Positions 34,676 through 47,154 of a stretch of 64,000 bases of DNA are shown here, in pieces. The notes below the pieces were generated by a model, which was given only the letters and a program-made list of their open reading frames with translations, had not been told where the DNA came from and searched no databases. This DNA comes from Guillardia theta CCMP2712 (lineage: Eukaryota > Cryptophyceae > Pyrenomonadales > Geminigeraceae): assembly GCF_000315625.1 (NCBI RefSeq), contig NW_005434582.1, positions 152,768 through 216,767 of the forward strand, written 5' to 3'. Position 1 is the first letter of the stretch; every line of letters begins with the position of its first letter. The position numbers were made by a program, and so were the translations under genes.

Positions 34676-37363
34676 CTACTCGTTCTTGACTTTTCGAGCA
34701 GTTTCAGGAGGAGCGCTGGAGAGGAGATCAGGAGTCAGAAGAGTAACAGAGAAACGTGCTGCGTGTAGAGAAGCAGGGCTAGGGAGGAGGGAGGTTGCGA
34801 GAGGTACAGGGAGGCAGAGGAGGAGGGAAGCGACTGACCTTCTAGCAAGACGATGGCCGATGGGATGAAGCACAAGGTCGACAAGGAGTCGAAGGTTGAG
34901 CCCGTTGAGTACCAGCATGCCGCTGAGAGCGACGAGGAAGAGGAGGCTGTTGGGGAAGCTCCCGCGATCCGAGTACACCTTGACTGTGAGCAGCGCGTGC
35001 CCTGCGATCCTGAACAGACCGAGCGATCCCCAGTGGAGCTTCTCGAGCAAGGGAGAGGAGAGGAGGGCGAGCTGCGCGATGTCGAGGGCGTGCATGAGGA
35101 GGGAGTGGACTTCAGAGAGGAGGGTGAGGCAGATGTAGGGGACCAGCAGCTGCTTGGCTAGGCAGATGACGCCGCAGCACAGGGCGATGGTGCTGCCAGC
35201 AACGCCCGACCTGGCAGAGGAGCGGACGTTGGCCCGGTTCTTGATGCCGTCAAAGAGGGACCAGATGCTGAAGCCGCAGGTCATGCTGAGGAGGAGGTTG
35301 CAGACCTGCCCTGCGTCGCTCCTGAAGGGGTTGCTGAAGCTCGAGACAAAGAACCCGACGAGGAGGAGGAGGACAGTCAAGAGGCTGTACACCCCAGACA
35401 CCACGCTCCTCGCCCACTGCCGCTGCTTCGCATCGTCGAGGTCCGTGTAGATCCGCCCAGCCGCCATGGAGGAGAAGAAGCCACAGGAAAGAGAGAGGAG
35501 GAGAAACAAGACGGACATGATAGGAACCAACCAAAGGGTGTTGATGTACTTGCCCCCTGCGAACCCTGCCACGAAGCACCACACCATGCTCATCGTGTTG
35601 GTGTCCAGGGCAGAGAACGAGAAGGGGGAGGAGGAGGAGGCGGCGGCGCGGCTGGTCCTGGCCAGCGAGACAGGCGACTTGCACCACACGATCTGGTAGT
35701 TGTGAATGAACTGCAGCTGGAAACCAGCTTCGCAGTAGCTGAAGTAGAACCTCCACTTCCTGTAGAACTCGTCCGAGTACCCCAGCTTCTTGATCTTGTC
35801 CTCCGCCCCCGTCCAGTTCTCGTGCCACATCTTGAGGGTCCGCGCATAGTGCAGGCCGATGTCTTCCACATGCTGGCAGAAGAGCGAAGAGTTCCTCGTC
35901 GCCCCCAGCATCGCCCCCATGGACGGCAGGTGGCCCCCAGGGAAGATATGGCGGCGGATGAAGTCAGAGCAGCGGCAGTACTCCATGTAGTGCTCGTCCT
36001 TGTATGTGATGGCCTGGATGACGGCCTTGCCTCCCGGCACCAGCAGCTGCTCGATCACTCCGAAGTACTCCCCGAGGTTCTCGTGCCCCACCGCCTCGAT
36101 CATCTCGATCGATACCAGCCTGTCAAACTTCCCCAGCAGCTCGGCCGGCAGCTTGCGGTAGTCGCAGAAGAGGATGGTGATCCTGTCGCTCATGCCCCGC
36201 TCCTCCACCTTGGCCGTGGCGTAGCTGAACTGTTCCTCACTGATCGTGATCCCCGTTACCCTGCACCCGAAGCGCTCCACCGCCCTGATTGCGAAACCTC
36301 CCCAGCCGCAGCCGATCTCGAAGATGTGATGGCCCGAGTTGAGTTCCAGCTTGTCGAGGATCAGGTCCAGCTTGTTGAGCTGGGACTGGTAGAGGGTGTC
36401 CTGTGGGCTGTTGAAGACGCCGGAGGAGTACATCCAGGTCTCGTCGAGGAAGAGCCTGTCAAATCCCTCCGTCAGCCTCCTTGCAGTTACAGCATTCCTT
36501 GCCCTGTCCTCCTCTACGTTCTCTACCTTCCCCGCTCACCTTCTCCACGACCTTCACTACTTCCTCCTCTTCCTCCTCCTACTCTCCTTCCTCCTCCTCC
36601 TCCTCACCTGTACATGTCGTTGCCAAGGTCATAGTGCTCGTTGATGTTCTTGAGCGAACCCTCCACCGTGTTGGCCCTGGCCATATGCGCCATCGTCTGC
36701 ACCTGAGTGCCGATCCAGTTGAGGACCCCGAGGCTCTTCTGCAGCGAGTTGAACTCTTCGACGTTCTGCGTGAGGACGTTTAGGAAGTTGGTCAGGTCGT
36801 CGGGCTCGAACTCTCCGTTCATGTAGCTCTCGCCCAGCCCGATGTCTGTATCCTTAGCGATCCGGTGAAAGAACTTGCAGTCGAAGACCCTCACGCGCGA
36901 GTGGTACACCTCCCTCCTCCCCTTCTTCTCGTCCCCTCCCTCCTCCTCCACGTACTTCTGCTCGGGGTTCCCGTACACCACCTCCGTCCCGTTGGGCATG
37001 ATCAGCCTAAGGGAACCGCGCTTGATCGCCCTGCCCGCGAACCTGTGGACGGAGGAGCAGACGAAGCGGGTGAGGAGGGGCATGTAGGGAGATGTGGGTC
37101 GAGGGACCCAAGGGATCATTCCGCCCATCTTCTCCACCACGTTGACCGCAGACTTCATGCCATCCTCGTGGAAGCCGTACCCGCACCAGGCTCCGCAGAA
37201 CCATGTCCTCTTCACGCCCTGGATCTTGTCGAGCGTCTCCTGCGACTTCTTGGAGGCGCCGGAGAAGACGGGGTGCGAGAGCTTGAGATGCTTCACGGTC
37301 TTTTCCTCTGCTGGGGCCTGTACAACATCGTGAGGGAAGCAGCGAAAAGAAGAGGGGGAAAGA

Positions 37364-37415
<52 letters not shown>

Positions 37416-38634
37416 AGAAATGTGCGAGACGGGAGAAGGAAAGGGGGGGGGGGGGGGGGAGGTGGCTTGGGGCGGTTTGGAGGTTGAGGCAGGAAAGAGA
37501 AGAGAAGAAGAGACGAAGAAAGAGGAGGGGAGGTAGTAGAGAACTTACATGAGGAGGGTTCAGAGTCACAAACAGATCGCCGGTCCCCTCAGGCAGACGC
37601 TGTAGCGAGTTGACCCAGTAGCTCACGCACACGGCGCGGTCGGAAGGAGCATCCTTGTTGAGCTCCGTCATATCCAGGCAGTTCCAGGAGGCCCACACTT
37701 TCCTCTCCCTCGGCATCAGGCTGGGGTCTCGGTGGAGGTAGACGTCGTTCTCAGCATAGGGGATGCCCTTGAGAATCGCTTCCTCCTCCTTGCTGATGTC
37801 TCCTCCCAAGATCTTCATCGTCACGTCCGAGTGGGTGGCGAAGATCACGTGGTCGAACTCCTCACACTTCCCCTGCTCGTCACGCACCTCCACCTTGTCC
37901 CCCTTGCGCACGACCGACCGGACGGCACAGCTGCTGCGAGCGTCCTGAAGGATCTCCACGACCTTCCTGACGTAGCTCCTGCTCCTGTCCTTGACGACCC
38001 TCCACTTGGGCCTCTCGATGAGCTCGAGGAGGTGATGGTTCACCCAGAAGCGGATCATCACTCGGATCGAGAACTCCATGCACTGCTTGTTGCTCACGCT
38101 CCATACCGCTGCACACATCGGGAGGAGGTACCAGTAGGTGAACCCTTCACTGTACCCCTCCTTCTTCAGGTACTCTCCCAGCGTCATGTCCGCGTACTGC
38201 TCCTCCACCAGCACCTTGGGCGCCTCCTTCCCGAACCGCAGCACGTCTCGGATCATGAGCAGGAACTTGGGGCTGACTAAGTTGCGACGCTGCGCGAAGA
38301 TGGTAGACAGGTTGTGGCTACCCCACTCGACCTTCCCGTCGTCCACAGACAGGGCGAAGCTCATGTCGCTCTCCTCACTGTCTACTCCCAGAGCCTCCAG
38401 GAACTGCTCGAAGTGCCCGTACGTCGTCCTGTTGAACACCTGGAAGCCAAGGTCCACAGGAACTCCCGGGATCGTCTCGTCTGTGAGCGTGTGCCCTCCG
38501 AAGTAGTCCTCCGCCTCATACAAGGTCACCTTCCACCCTGACTTCTGCATCAACCATGCTGCCGCCAGCCCTGAGATCCCTGACCCGATGATCGCCACCC
38601 TGCTGCCGTCTGCTCCTTGCATCTTCGGCCACAA
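34676..38634 (-). CDS. FAD amine-oxidoreductase / cyclopropane-fatty-acyl-phospholipid synthase / multi-pass membrane fusion
   Basis: Exons: 38634-37549, 37317-36608, 36455-34676; 1,191 codons. The N-terminus has the FAD-binding fold VAIIGSGISGLAAAW and a glutamate-ending strand (VTLYEAEDYFGGHTL), as in the NAD(P)/FAD amine-oxidoreductase half of plant cyclopropane synthases. From about residue 485 to 860 it matches CFA synthase: HYDLGNDMY, LFLDETWMYSSGVF, the SAM-binding FEIGCGWGGFAI, and IEAVGHENLGEYF. These enzymes transfer a methylene group from SAM onto lipid acyl double bonds. The last 300 residues add about seven hydrophobic segments (for example SLLTVLLLLVGFFVSSF). This extension is not part of the usual plant enzyme as far as I know. 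Part of it loosely resembles a TLC-type lipid domain, which I cannot confirm. The first intron carries an AGGAGC repeat. Confidence 0.85.
37367..37415. repeat. AGGAGC hexanucleotide repeat
   Basis: Eight or so perfect AGGAGC units followed by a G run (about 37443-37459). Both lie in the intron between exons 38634-37549 and 37317-36608 of the cyclopropane-synthase gene. Confidence 0.9.
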
Positions 38635-39839
38635 GATCCGACGGTCTGCTGGCAGGGGGGCAGGGTCAGTACGACCGGAGATCAGAGGACAAGCGCTTGC
38701 TCAACAAGATGAGATTTGAAGAATACAGAACATTGAGGATGAGGGGAGCGCTTCCTGCTTACAACAGCATAACGGAAGCCAGCATGTCGGCATGTATCGC
38801 ATCGCGATGTTTGCGCTAACGGTGTTGGCATGCTAAGTGCCTCAAGGGCTACATCACAATGCTCTGGTGCTTCGCACCCACTAAACCATGCTCAGCACTA
38901 CAAGAGATAAGAAGATCGGTAGACGCTTTCGATCTTCGGCACTGCATCATCCGCCCCTTCCCTGATCCCACCACCATTCCCTGTCCTTGAAAATCATCTC
39001 AACAATCTCAACACAATCCTCTCCTCTGCTTCCCTCAGCTTGTGCTTGACCAACATTCTCTCCTATCCTGTACTTGACCCTATGTCACATCCCCTGTCTT
39101 CTACCTTCTCCTCCTCCTCTCTCTTTCCCTCCTCCCCTTCTTCTTCTGCGCGCATTGCCCGCTCTCTCTTTAAGTGTCCCCCGATCTCCACAGAGATCCT
39201 TCCAAGACCCTACCCCTCTAGTCCTACTCAACCACCCCACCCACCAATTCTCGTGAATAGGTGTACACCACCACAACAAGATCCGTGACTACGGACCCCT
39301 GCTAAATCCTTCAAGTACCCCCATTTCAATATCATATTCTACTACCCTACCCCTTCAACTACATCCCTCCCTACCCCACACACCCCCTCTTTCCCCCAAG
39401 TCCAACCTATAAACCCCTCAGGAGTACCAGATGTACCCCTACCCCCTGTTTTTCACTGCTTCGGTAGGGTACCTCTTTGTCCCGCATGATCATACAAGCC
39501 GTGGGAGTACCCCTTCAGGAAAAGGAAAATGGGGGTTAAGGATGAGGGGTGGGGTCCTAGAGTGTGCACGGTACTTACCTGTAGCTGGTAGTCAGATATC
39601 CATCAAAGTAGGGGTACTCTACACTAGAAAACAAGGGGTTACAGCCATCAGAGGGGTGAATCGAGAGGGTGGGGTACTCTTGGACCTAGGGATCTGGTAA
39701 CCCCCTGACTTACGAAGTTGAGTGGGAAGAAGGGGGGTAGTGGTCCAACATGCGGTGGGTCAGTGGATCTTAGTGGGGAAGAGGGTTTCACAGTGTACCG
39801 GGAAGTTGGATAACCGGAGTCCGGCGGCTCTTGGAAAAA
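38635..39839. other. Divergent intergenic region with CCCTACCCC-rich tract (about 39190-39720)
   Basis: Lies between two divergent genes. The first half is ordinary sequence. The second half has ACCCCTAC, CTACCCTACCCC and GGGGTACTC words and no coding signal. Confidence 0.45.
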
Positions 39840-40742
39840 ATGGCGAAGGCAGCAGCATTGCGGGTTATGATGCTGGCGATGCTGGCGATGCTGGTGGTGA
39901 GAGTAGAGGGCTCCAGCAACGACCATGAGGATGAAGCTGCCAGCGGAGATCACGCGGAAGGAGTTGTTGGGGAGGAGACGTGGGGTGTGCATGGTACGAT
40001 ACCTCCCGAGGTGGTGAGTGAATGGAGGAGAAAGGATGTGAAGGATGGCAGAGCAGTCCCTGAAGGATCCTTCTTCGACCCTACCTCCTCCTACGTATGG
40101 AGTGGGAAAGGGGCAGGAGTTCGTACCATCGTGAACCCAGCGCGATGGGTCATGGGCCGGCGCACGCAGAGAATGGACTTCAGCAATGATCACAGCGCCG
40201 AGTATGCAGATGGAGAATGGTGGCCGTATCGTCGTGGAGTGGCACCTGTGAAGGAAGGAAGCGGCTTCGGGTACAGGCATGACAGGCGGCCCTCCGAGAG
40301 GGAGTCGGAGGAGGACTTGTTGTCGGGTATCGTCAGGAGGTATAACAACCCTACGTACGATCCGTACATGGATCACTACTACAAGTTGTTGGTAGCATCA
40401 AAGAGAGCTAGGAGCGTGAGAAACGCACAGAGAGCCATTGGAAAACTGGATGAGGAGGCGGCGAAGGCTCTGCCAGCGCTGGACTACATGGTAAGTTGAC
40501 ATACATGATTGCGTCTGCGTTCGTTTGATCTGATCGATCGGTTTGCAGTTTCATACAGGTCTTCCTCAACAGCGAGCAGACGTTGATGAGCAATGAACTT
40601 GCGGTTGTGCTCTTGCAGAGGTATGAGATCAGATCATAGGGACGGGTGGGTTGTAACGAGGGGGAACCTATCGGCATCAGTTAGTTGGACTTGTTTGTTG
40701 GCGTTTGACAGGACTGTGGTTTATGGGATAGAAGAATTGTAG
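39840..40742 (+). CDS. Hypothetical secreted protein
   Basis: Exons 39840-40490, 40559-40620, 40712-40742; phases agree, 247 codons. It begins with a clear signal peptide (MAKAAALRVMMLAMLAML, then VVRVEGSSN). The mature part is hydrophilic, rich in Arg, Asp, Tyr and Trp, for example EWWPYRRGVAPVKEG and DPYMDHYYKLLVASKRAR. No domain is recognised. Plastid, secretory or periplastid destination cannot be decided. The first ATG was chosen because the in-frame codon nine bases upstream is TTG. Confidence 0.6.
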
Positions 40743-40824
40743 GATGGACCGTCTTCAGCTCCTCCCTTCAGTACGAGTTGTGGGATGATACTCTCATGAC
40801 TTGAAGATGCATCGGAGATTTATA

Positions 40825-43119
40825 TCACAAACTTGCATCCTGAAACTTGGAAACATTATTAGAATACAAATCCATGTTATCACCATCTACTATGGATGTT
40901 GTGTGCATAGGGGGTTCCGAGCGGGCGAGCGAGGGATGCGCACCAATGAATAAGCAGGAAGAGGAGGTGGTGGTGGTGGAGGAGGAGGAGAGAGGAAACA
41001 ATGACAAGGACAAGTGAAGGTGAAAGGGCAAGAGCGAGGTTCTTTCAAGCAGCGTCATGGCCAGCCGCCTCGTCCCTCCGTATACCCTGGTGGGAAGCAT
41101 CAGCTGAGGGCAGCAACACGTCCAGCAGACCTTGGCTTCAGCAGGAGGATCGTCCAGCGATAACCCACTGCGGACACTGATAGCGTCCATGTCGACGGGA
41201 GCATCTTCGACTGAGGGGCTGTAAGACCGGTCCTCCAGGTCTGCAAACAAGAGTCTGAGAAAGTTGCGACAATGATGATGAGGAAGGAGGGAAACCTGGA
41301 AGGTCGCGCCCGTTGAGCCCCCCCAATGGCTTGTCATCGGGAAGGTTGTGGTGGGACTGGCCCTGGAGCAGCTCGTAGCTCTTGCCTTCCTTCTTCTCCG
41401 CCACCTCAAGCTCCTTCTCCTCCTGCGCAGTAGTCTCGATGTCTGCCACCTTCGCGTCAAGGTCCAGAGGGTCCAGATGCTGCAGGTCCTCGTCGCGGAA
41501 GAACTTCGGGAACAGCTTCTGGCGGGCAGGGACGATGATCATGATGAAGAGAGGGAACGAGATGCCGGCGATGCCAGCCCACGTGATCCCGTAGCAGATG
41601 AGGAGGAACACCAGCTGCATCAAGGTGAACTTCTGGATCGTCTTCATCGGCACCTTGTCCAGGAAGGAAGGGTGATGCCCCGAGCGCAGGCGGAAGACTT
41701 GCTTCCTGTCAGTCAGGAAGAGGAGGAGCCTCTCGAAAAACTGGTTGCCCGGCAGCCCCTCGATGGCCATGAAGGCAAAGAACCCCCAGAGGACAGAGCG
41801 GGGTATCTTTTGGATAATGAAGGTCAGTGGGAGGCAGATCCCGCAGAGGATAGACTGGATCAGGTTTGACACCCTGTTCTCCACTATCTCCGCCCTCAAG
41901 TGAATCTTCTCCTCGCCCGGTTGCCCCGCCGTCCCTTTCTCCACGTGCTTCTCCTTGAACCACTTCCGGTTGGCCCGCGCGTGCATGGGGGCTTGGGGGA
42001 TGACCCCGTTGACCGGGGGGATGCCGAGGAGACCGCAGATCAGAGTCATGATGGCCAGTAGCAAGAAGTCCCAGTGGTACGCAGGAGGCTTCTTGAGGTC
42101 CATGACATTCTGAGCCAGCTGGCTGCTGACGTTGTGATCGAAGAAGAAGAGGACCGCGATGATGACCGCCGGGATCAGAGCCGCCGCCCAGTGCCTGAGC
42201 TCCATGTGAGTACAACGTCAACGCTGCTAGACAGTCAGAGGGTTTACCATCCTTCCAGCTCTTGCATGCGACTCAGCACAGTGTAGTTGGGAGATCCGTC
42301 GAGCGCGTTGGGGATCAGGAGGCGTCGGGGGATCCCGTCCGGGACTCCCTTAGGGATGTAGGAGACGAGAGTCCAGAGCAGCACGGCCAGAGCGGTGCCA
42401 TAGTCCGAGATAAAATGCCGGAGCACTCGTCGGAAGTAGACAGTATGCCGCATCGAGATGCTGGCAAGCGAAGTGAAGAGCAGGCCTCCAGCGAGGACGA
42501 TGGAGAAGGAGCCATTGAACATTAACCAGATCCGCGACTCTGTCTGCATGCTGCTGCTGCTGTGGACAACGGAACCCAGCGGGTGAAATTCGGAGTAGAG
42601 CCCTTTGATCGCTTCTTGGAAGAACAGAGTGGCAATGAGTAGACCGAACAGTTCTCCCGAGAAGCGTGAAAAATGGTTGATGTAGGAGCAAGAGTTGATC
42701 GCGGCCAACCCTGCCAGCATGATCGCGACCCAGAACAGAGTCGCTGATGCCCATGGTACGAAGGGGATATTTGCAGTCTTTGCGATCTTGTACATGTAGC
42801 CATAGACGAGTACAATCGGCTCCGCCACTCCCACGATGAGCAACGGCTGGCCGCCCAGGATCGACTGGATCGCCCCGCAGACAGCCGTTGCCAGGATCAC
42901 ATGAACGCCGTTGAGGGCCCCCTCTGTATAATCGTCCAATTGCTCACCGAAGGTGAGGGCGGGGATGATGCTGGCAAAGAAGATGTACGTGGAAGGAGCG
43001 AGGATCGTTATGTTTTCCTTGAGCCCGTCTACCCAATCCGAGAGGTAGAAAGGCGCACGAGAACGAAGGTCATGTAATATGCCCGCAAACGGCCGAATCC
43101 CGTGACTTTGCCTCGTCAT
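40825..43119 (-). CDS. BOR-type borate / bicarbonate-family (SLC4) transporter
   Basis: Exons 43119-42248, 42194-41296, 41240-40825; phases agree, 728 codons. It matches the HCO3-cotransporter family along its length and is closest to plant and yeast borate exporters. It starts with ILHDLRSRAPFYLSDW. It then shows ILAPSTYIFFASIIPALTFG, GGQPLLIVGVAEPIVL, FSGELFGLLIA, FFFDHNVSSQLAQ, HWDFLLLAIMTLICGLLGIPP and MAIEGLPGNQFFERL. These proteins have 12-14 membrane spans and export borate or exchange anions. The cytoplasmic tail after about residue 600 is acidic. The end of the last exon passes into Ser/Thr-rich low-complexity sequence, so the C-terminus may be mis-modelled. Substrate is inferred from family only. 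Confidence 0.87.
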
Positions 43120-44930
43120 TGCAGCACCGAGAGCTTCTTGTGTGTGATAGCGTTTCCAAAACGAACCTGAACAAACAGCAAGAAAAGTCAGCCGACGCTG
43201 TTTCCTCCGTCATGGTATCGTTGCTCCGTCTCTGACCCCCGCTCTCCCGCCGCCACCATATCCTTGCAGTATAAGAGGGAATTTTCTTTCTTTTGAACTT
43301 AACCTCGGCAATCCTGTTTCTATTCTCAATGCTACTCTACTCTTTTTCATCCTCCCTCGTACCTTTTCTACCTACCTGCACCCAAAAAGTCTTCCTGTTT
43401 CGTGTCGTTCGCTTCTCTGATCCCCTAGAACTCCTCATGTAGATCCTTCCCACCGTGTATCTGTCTCTTCCCCTTCCTCTCCCTCCCCTCCCTCTCCTCT
43501 CCCTCCCATCAACCCCGATCTCTTCATCGCCATGATAGGGACAAAGTTTTTTTATTGACCATAAATCACCCTGCGGGCGAGTACCCCACATTCAATGTAC
43601 ATCTTTAGTACCCTCTACCCCCACAGACCCCACAAATTACCATTCAAATTAGGGGTTGTACAAGTACCCTACCCTGATGGCTCAAACGTACAAGCTGGAA
43701 CGAAAGAAAGATTGGGGAGGGAGCACGTGTCGAGGGGGTGGGGTGGGGTATCCACCTTATATGTTCCAGGTGGGGTCCTTTCCAGCGAGTATGGAGGGGT
43801 TCTATACCCTCCAATTTCCAGGCTTGCCTCAGGTCAGTTTTCAGCCTCAGTCCCCGATGACCTTTGAACCTCCGGGCCCGTGCCGGGGCCCGGCGTTATC
43901 GGTTTCAGGTACCCCCCCCTGCCTCTGGTAGGTTAGTACCACCCCCATTAATACATGACCCAACCCACCCCTTGAGAGGGTCCTACCGGTCACCATCTCA
44001 ATCGTATTCTGTCAACAGCGACCGGTGTAACCCCACCCACCCTATCTTAGTTTGTAGTACCCACCCTCTTTTTTCACTTTTGACCCCTTAAAATATACAG
44101 TGCTACCCCTTTGATATTGTCCTATAGTAGCTTCCTAGTCCTGAAGTCCTAGGATTGTTGTAGGGGGGCAGGATTACCAGGGTACAAACCGGGGGGGGGT
44201 CCATCCAGAGGGTAGGGTAGGCTGGTCATAGCTTCATCATCCCCACCAAATTGTAAAGTGTGTGGGGAACTTTTAGGGGGTCTATGTCGAGATACTAGGG
44301 TAGTGACATATTATGGAGGGGTGTACATGGAAATAGCCACCACAATGGAGGTGAAATGGGGTATATAAATAGCTAAATTTAAGGGGTACTAAATTTCAAT
44401 GAAGGGTGATCAACGAAAAGGTAGGGGTTATATAAAATCTTTGGGGTACATGGTTTGGAGGGTGGAGGTGGGGTAAACAAATCGGGGTAGGGGTAGAAAG
44501 CATGGAGCAGTGCAAACTTTTGGTAGGAATGCAAGGGGGATGGAAGGGGGGGAGGAGGGCGGGGAATGGAAGCAGACGACAGGGAGAGGAGAGAGGCAGA
44601 GGAGGCAGAGAGGATGCTAGATGTGATAGAGACTGCAAAGGCTTCGTGAAATTGCATCGTGTGAAGCAAGTTCCGGCTCCTGTTTTCGTGCTATTTCATT
44701 TGAAGAAGGTGCTACTGGACTTGGGATCCTGCAAAGAACCATTTTTTGCCATGCAAAGCATCCCCAAGAATAGTAGATCCAATGTAGCGCTCAAGCATGC
44801 TTTGTCGATTATTGAGAATGGGATCGCTGATGCTATTTCGAATAGCCTGGTTGATGATCAGGTTTCACAATTGCACTTGACAGTCATATACACAATGCAG
44901 GTGTCAGGGCGTGTTGGAAAGTCATAAGAG
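43120..44930. other. Divergent intergenic region with CCCTACCCC-rich tract (about 43560-44500)
   Basis: The tract has GGGGTAGGG, GTACCCTACCC and ACCCCCC words. After it, an open frame at 44502-44927 includes FVLFHLKKVLLDLGSC and NVALKHALSIIENGIADAI. This could be part of an unrecognised exon or a 5' extension of the demethylase gene. I could not connect it by splicing. Confidence 0.4.
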
Positions 44931-46952
44931 ATGGATCGCGAACTTCGAAAGGTTTTAGTAAGACATTGTATGGCTTGTCTCCTGATTCTCCTTCAAAGGA
45001 TCTGGAGCGCATCCGCAGGTTTGAACAAGAAAACGATGACAAGCTCCGCAAGAAGAAGTGCAAGTCACCTGAGATATGTGCGGGTGATGAGAAGCAACGG
45101 GTTCGATTCTCCCTTCCTCGAGCAAAGGAATTCCATCCTACAGAAGATGAATTCAAGGACCCGCTGTCTTACATCTCTAAGATTCAATCCGAGGCATCCA
45201 AGTACACCCCCTGAAATGGATGTTGGTTTGTTTGCTTGCTGTTTGCTTTGTTTCTTGATGTGGTTGAATGCCGTGAGTGGATGGTTCTGCTCTTTGTGGA
45301 CGTTAGATACTAGATGTCTATTTTCCTAACGAAAAAACCGATCCTCCCAATGTTCGGCGACCCGCATGAGGTTTGTCTAACCGGCCCCTGACCTTTGTTG
45401 CAGGTACGGAGTCGTGAAGATCATTCCTCCATGCACATGGAAGCCGATGTTTGCTCCCTGCTTTGGTGTGTTTGAGAACTCAGACCGTCTCTTCTGCGTT
45501 CGACGCCAGACCGTTCAAAAGAAGACCGTCTTACCTGTAAGTCACAAGCATATCACTGATCGGACCGTTTGTAAAGATCGATAATTTCGCTCGGCAGCTG
45601 AATGACAGTTGGGGTGTGGCTTTCGAGTTCAAGGTTGAGCACATGAGCAAACATTTCACGTTGGACAAGTTCGAGGAGGAGGCGTCAGGAAGAAGAAATG
45701 TCTTCGCTGATGAATCCAAGGATGCCAACAGGATATTCTGGGAACATGTCTGCAGGACCAACTCTTGTGCCTTCTTGTACGGATCAGATTTGACAGGGAC
45801 TGCGTGTAGCGAGGATGCGGGAAAGTGGAACCTTGAGAAGTTCTCAAACGATTCCTTGCTGGGAATGATACGAAGCTCGGGTGATCCTGACATCTGCGGA
45901 GTAAACCTTCCGATGCTCTATGTGGGGCATGCTTTCTCCATGTTCGGTTGGCACATTGAAGACAACGCCCTCTACTCTCTCAACTACATGCACAAGGGAT
46001 CGGCCAAGACCTGGTATGGGGTCCCAGGCCACGAAGCTCAGAAGTTGGAGAAGCTGGCCAAGAGCCTATTCGAACAAAAGGATGACCTGTCTTGTCGGTT
46101 ATACCAGAAGCTGTCTATGATCTCTCCGAACCTCCTGTTAGACGCTGGCATACCTGTCTACGAGTTAGTGCAAAGGCCCGGTGAGTTCGTCATAACCATG
46201 CCAAGATCTTATCACTCAGGTTTCAGCCATGGCTTCAATGTCGGTAAGCAGAGATCTGTGCTAGAGCGGTGTGCAAACTTGAAGCGTGCTCACACGGCCC
46301 GTGTGCAGGCGAAGCTGTAAACTTTGCTCTGCCCGAGTGGATCCCTTACGGATTTAGCTCCCTGGAAAGCCATCGAGGGATCGGACGGGAGTCGGTCCTC
46401 AACCTGGAGAAGTTCCTCTTCAACGATTCGAGCTTCTTCAACGTCAGCGTGTACAGTGCTCAAGCTCTCGTCACTCTCATCCGGTGGCAGCAAGCCGTGA
46501 TCAAAGTAGCCGAAGAGAGGGGAGTCAAGATACAGAGAATCACCCGAAGTTCGCGAGGTTCCCCCGAGCAGAGCGATAGGGTGGACAAGCGTGTCATGTG
46601 CTGCTACTGCAAGCACTCCATGTACCTCATGTACCTCTACGTTCCGGGTGGAGACGGGATCCGTTTCTGCCCTGATCATGCAAACCACATGGAAGTTGAG
46701 GTGGAATGTCTCTCGCTCTACATCAGGTTCACGAAAGAAGAGCTTGCAAACATGGAAGAGCTGTGTCAGGCAGTGCTTTCTGATCCTACTCAGCACAAGG
46801 ATCTTGTGGGATTCCAAGGAGAAATCCTGGTGCACTTTGACATGGCACAGCCAATCATCAGCGACAAACCAAAGAAGTCCTCCAAGACTCAGTCCACCCT
46901 GTTCGAATTTCCATCTTCGCCTTTCTATAACATGCAAACTAGTCAATCATGA
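44931..46952 (+). CDS. JmjN/JmjC histone lysine demethylase with C5HC2-type zinc finger
   Basis: Exons 44931-44951, 44999-45201, 45404-45536, 45598-46243, 46309-46952; phases agree, 548 codons. JmjN: FHPTEDEFKDPLSYISKI, then KYGVVKIIPPCTWKP across an intron. JmjC: GWHIEDNALYSLNYMHKG carries the iron-binding His-x-Glu, KTWYGVPG the cofactor Lys, and PRSYHSGFSHGFNV the third His. After it, VMCCYCKHSMYLMYL with RFCPDHANHM is the cysteine/histidine zinc module seen in KDM5/JMJ-type proteins. The enzyme uses 2-oxoglutarate, oxygen and Fe(II) to demethylate histone lysines in the nucleus. It lacks ARID and PHD domains, so it is a compact form. The small first exon was chosen because its phase fits and it supplies an ATG. 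Confidence 0.87.
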
Positions 46953-47154
46953 AAATAAACAATAGCATCCCGGATGTCATGAGACGAGACGATAGAGGAA
47001 CCAAGAAGAGCGAATTTATCTGACCTAACCTGCAGCGATAGCGTTTCGTGCAGATTGGCACTCTGTGGGGAGGGACAGAGCATGCCGCGCAAAACAACGA
47101 CAAGGACAGGAATGAAAACAGATCTTACAAGGAAACAGATCGTTACAGGGAGGC

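Noticed and set aside
35702..36634. Plus-strand open frame of 310 codons
   Set aside because: Antisense shadow of the cyclopropane-synthase exon, which has clear family motifs.
44502..44927. Open frame of 141 codons upstream of the demethylase
   Set aside because: The start is in purine-rich repeat DNA and I could not join it in phase to the JmjN exon. Left as unassigned.
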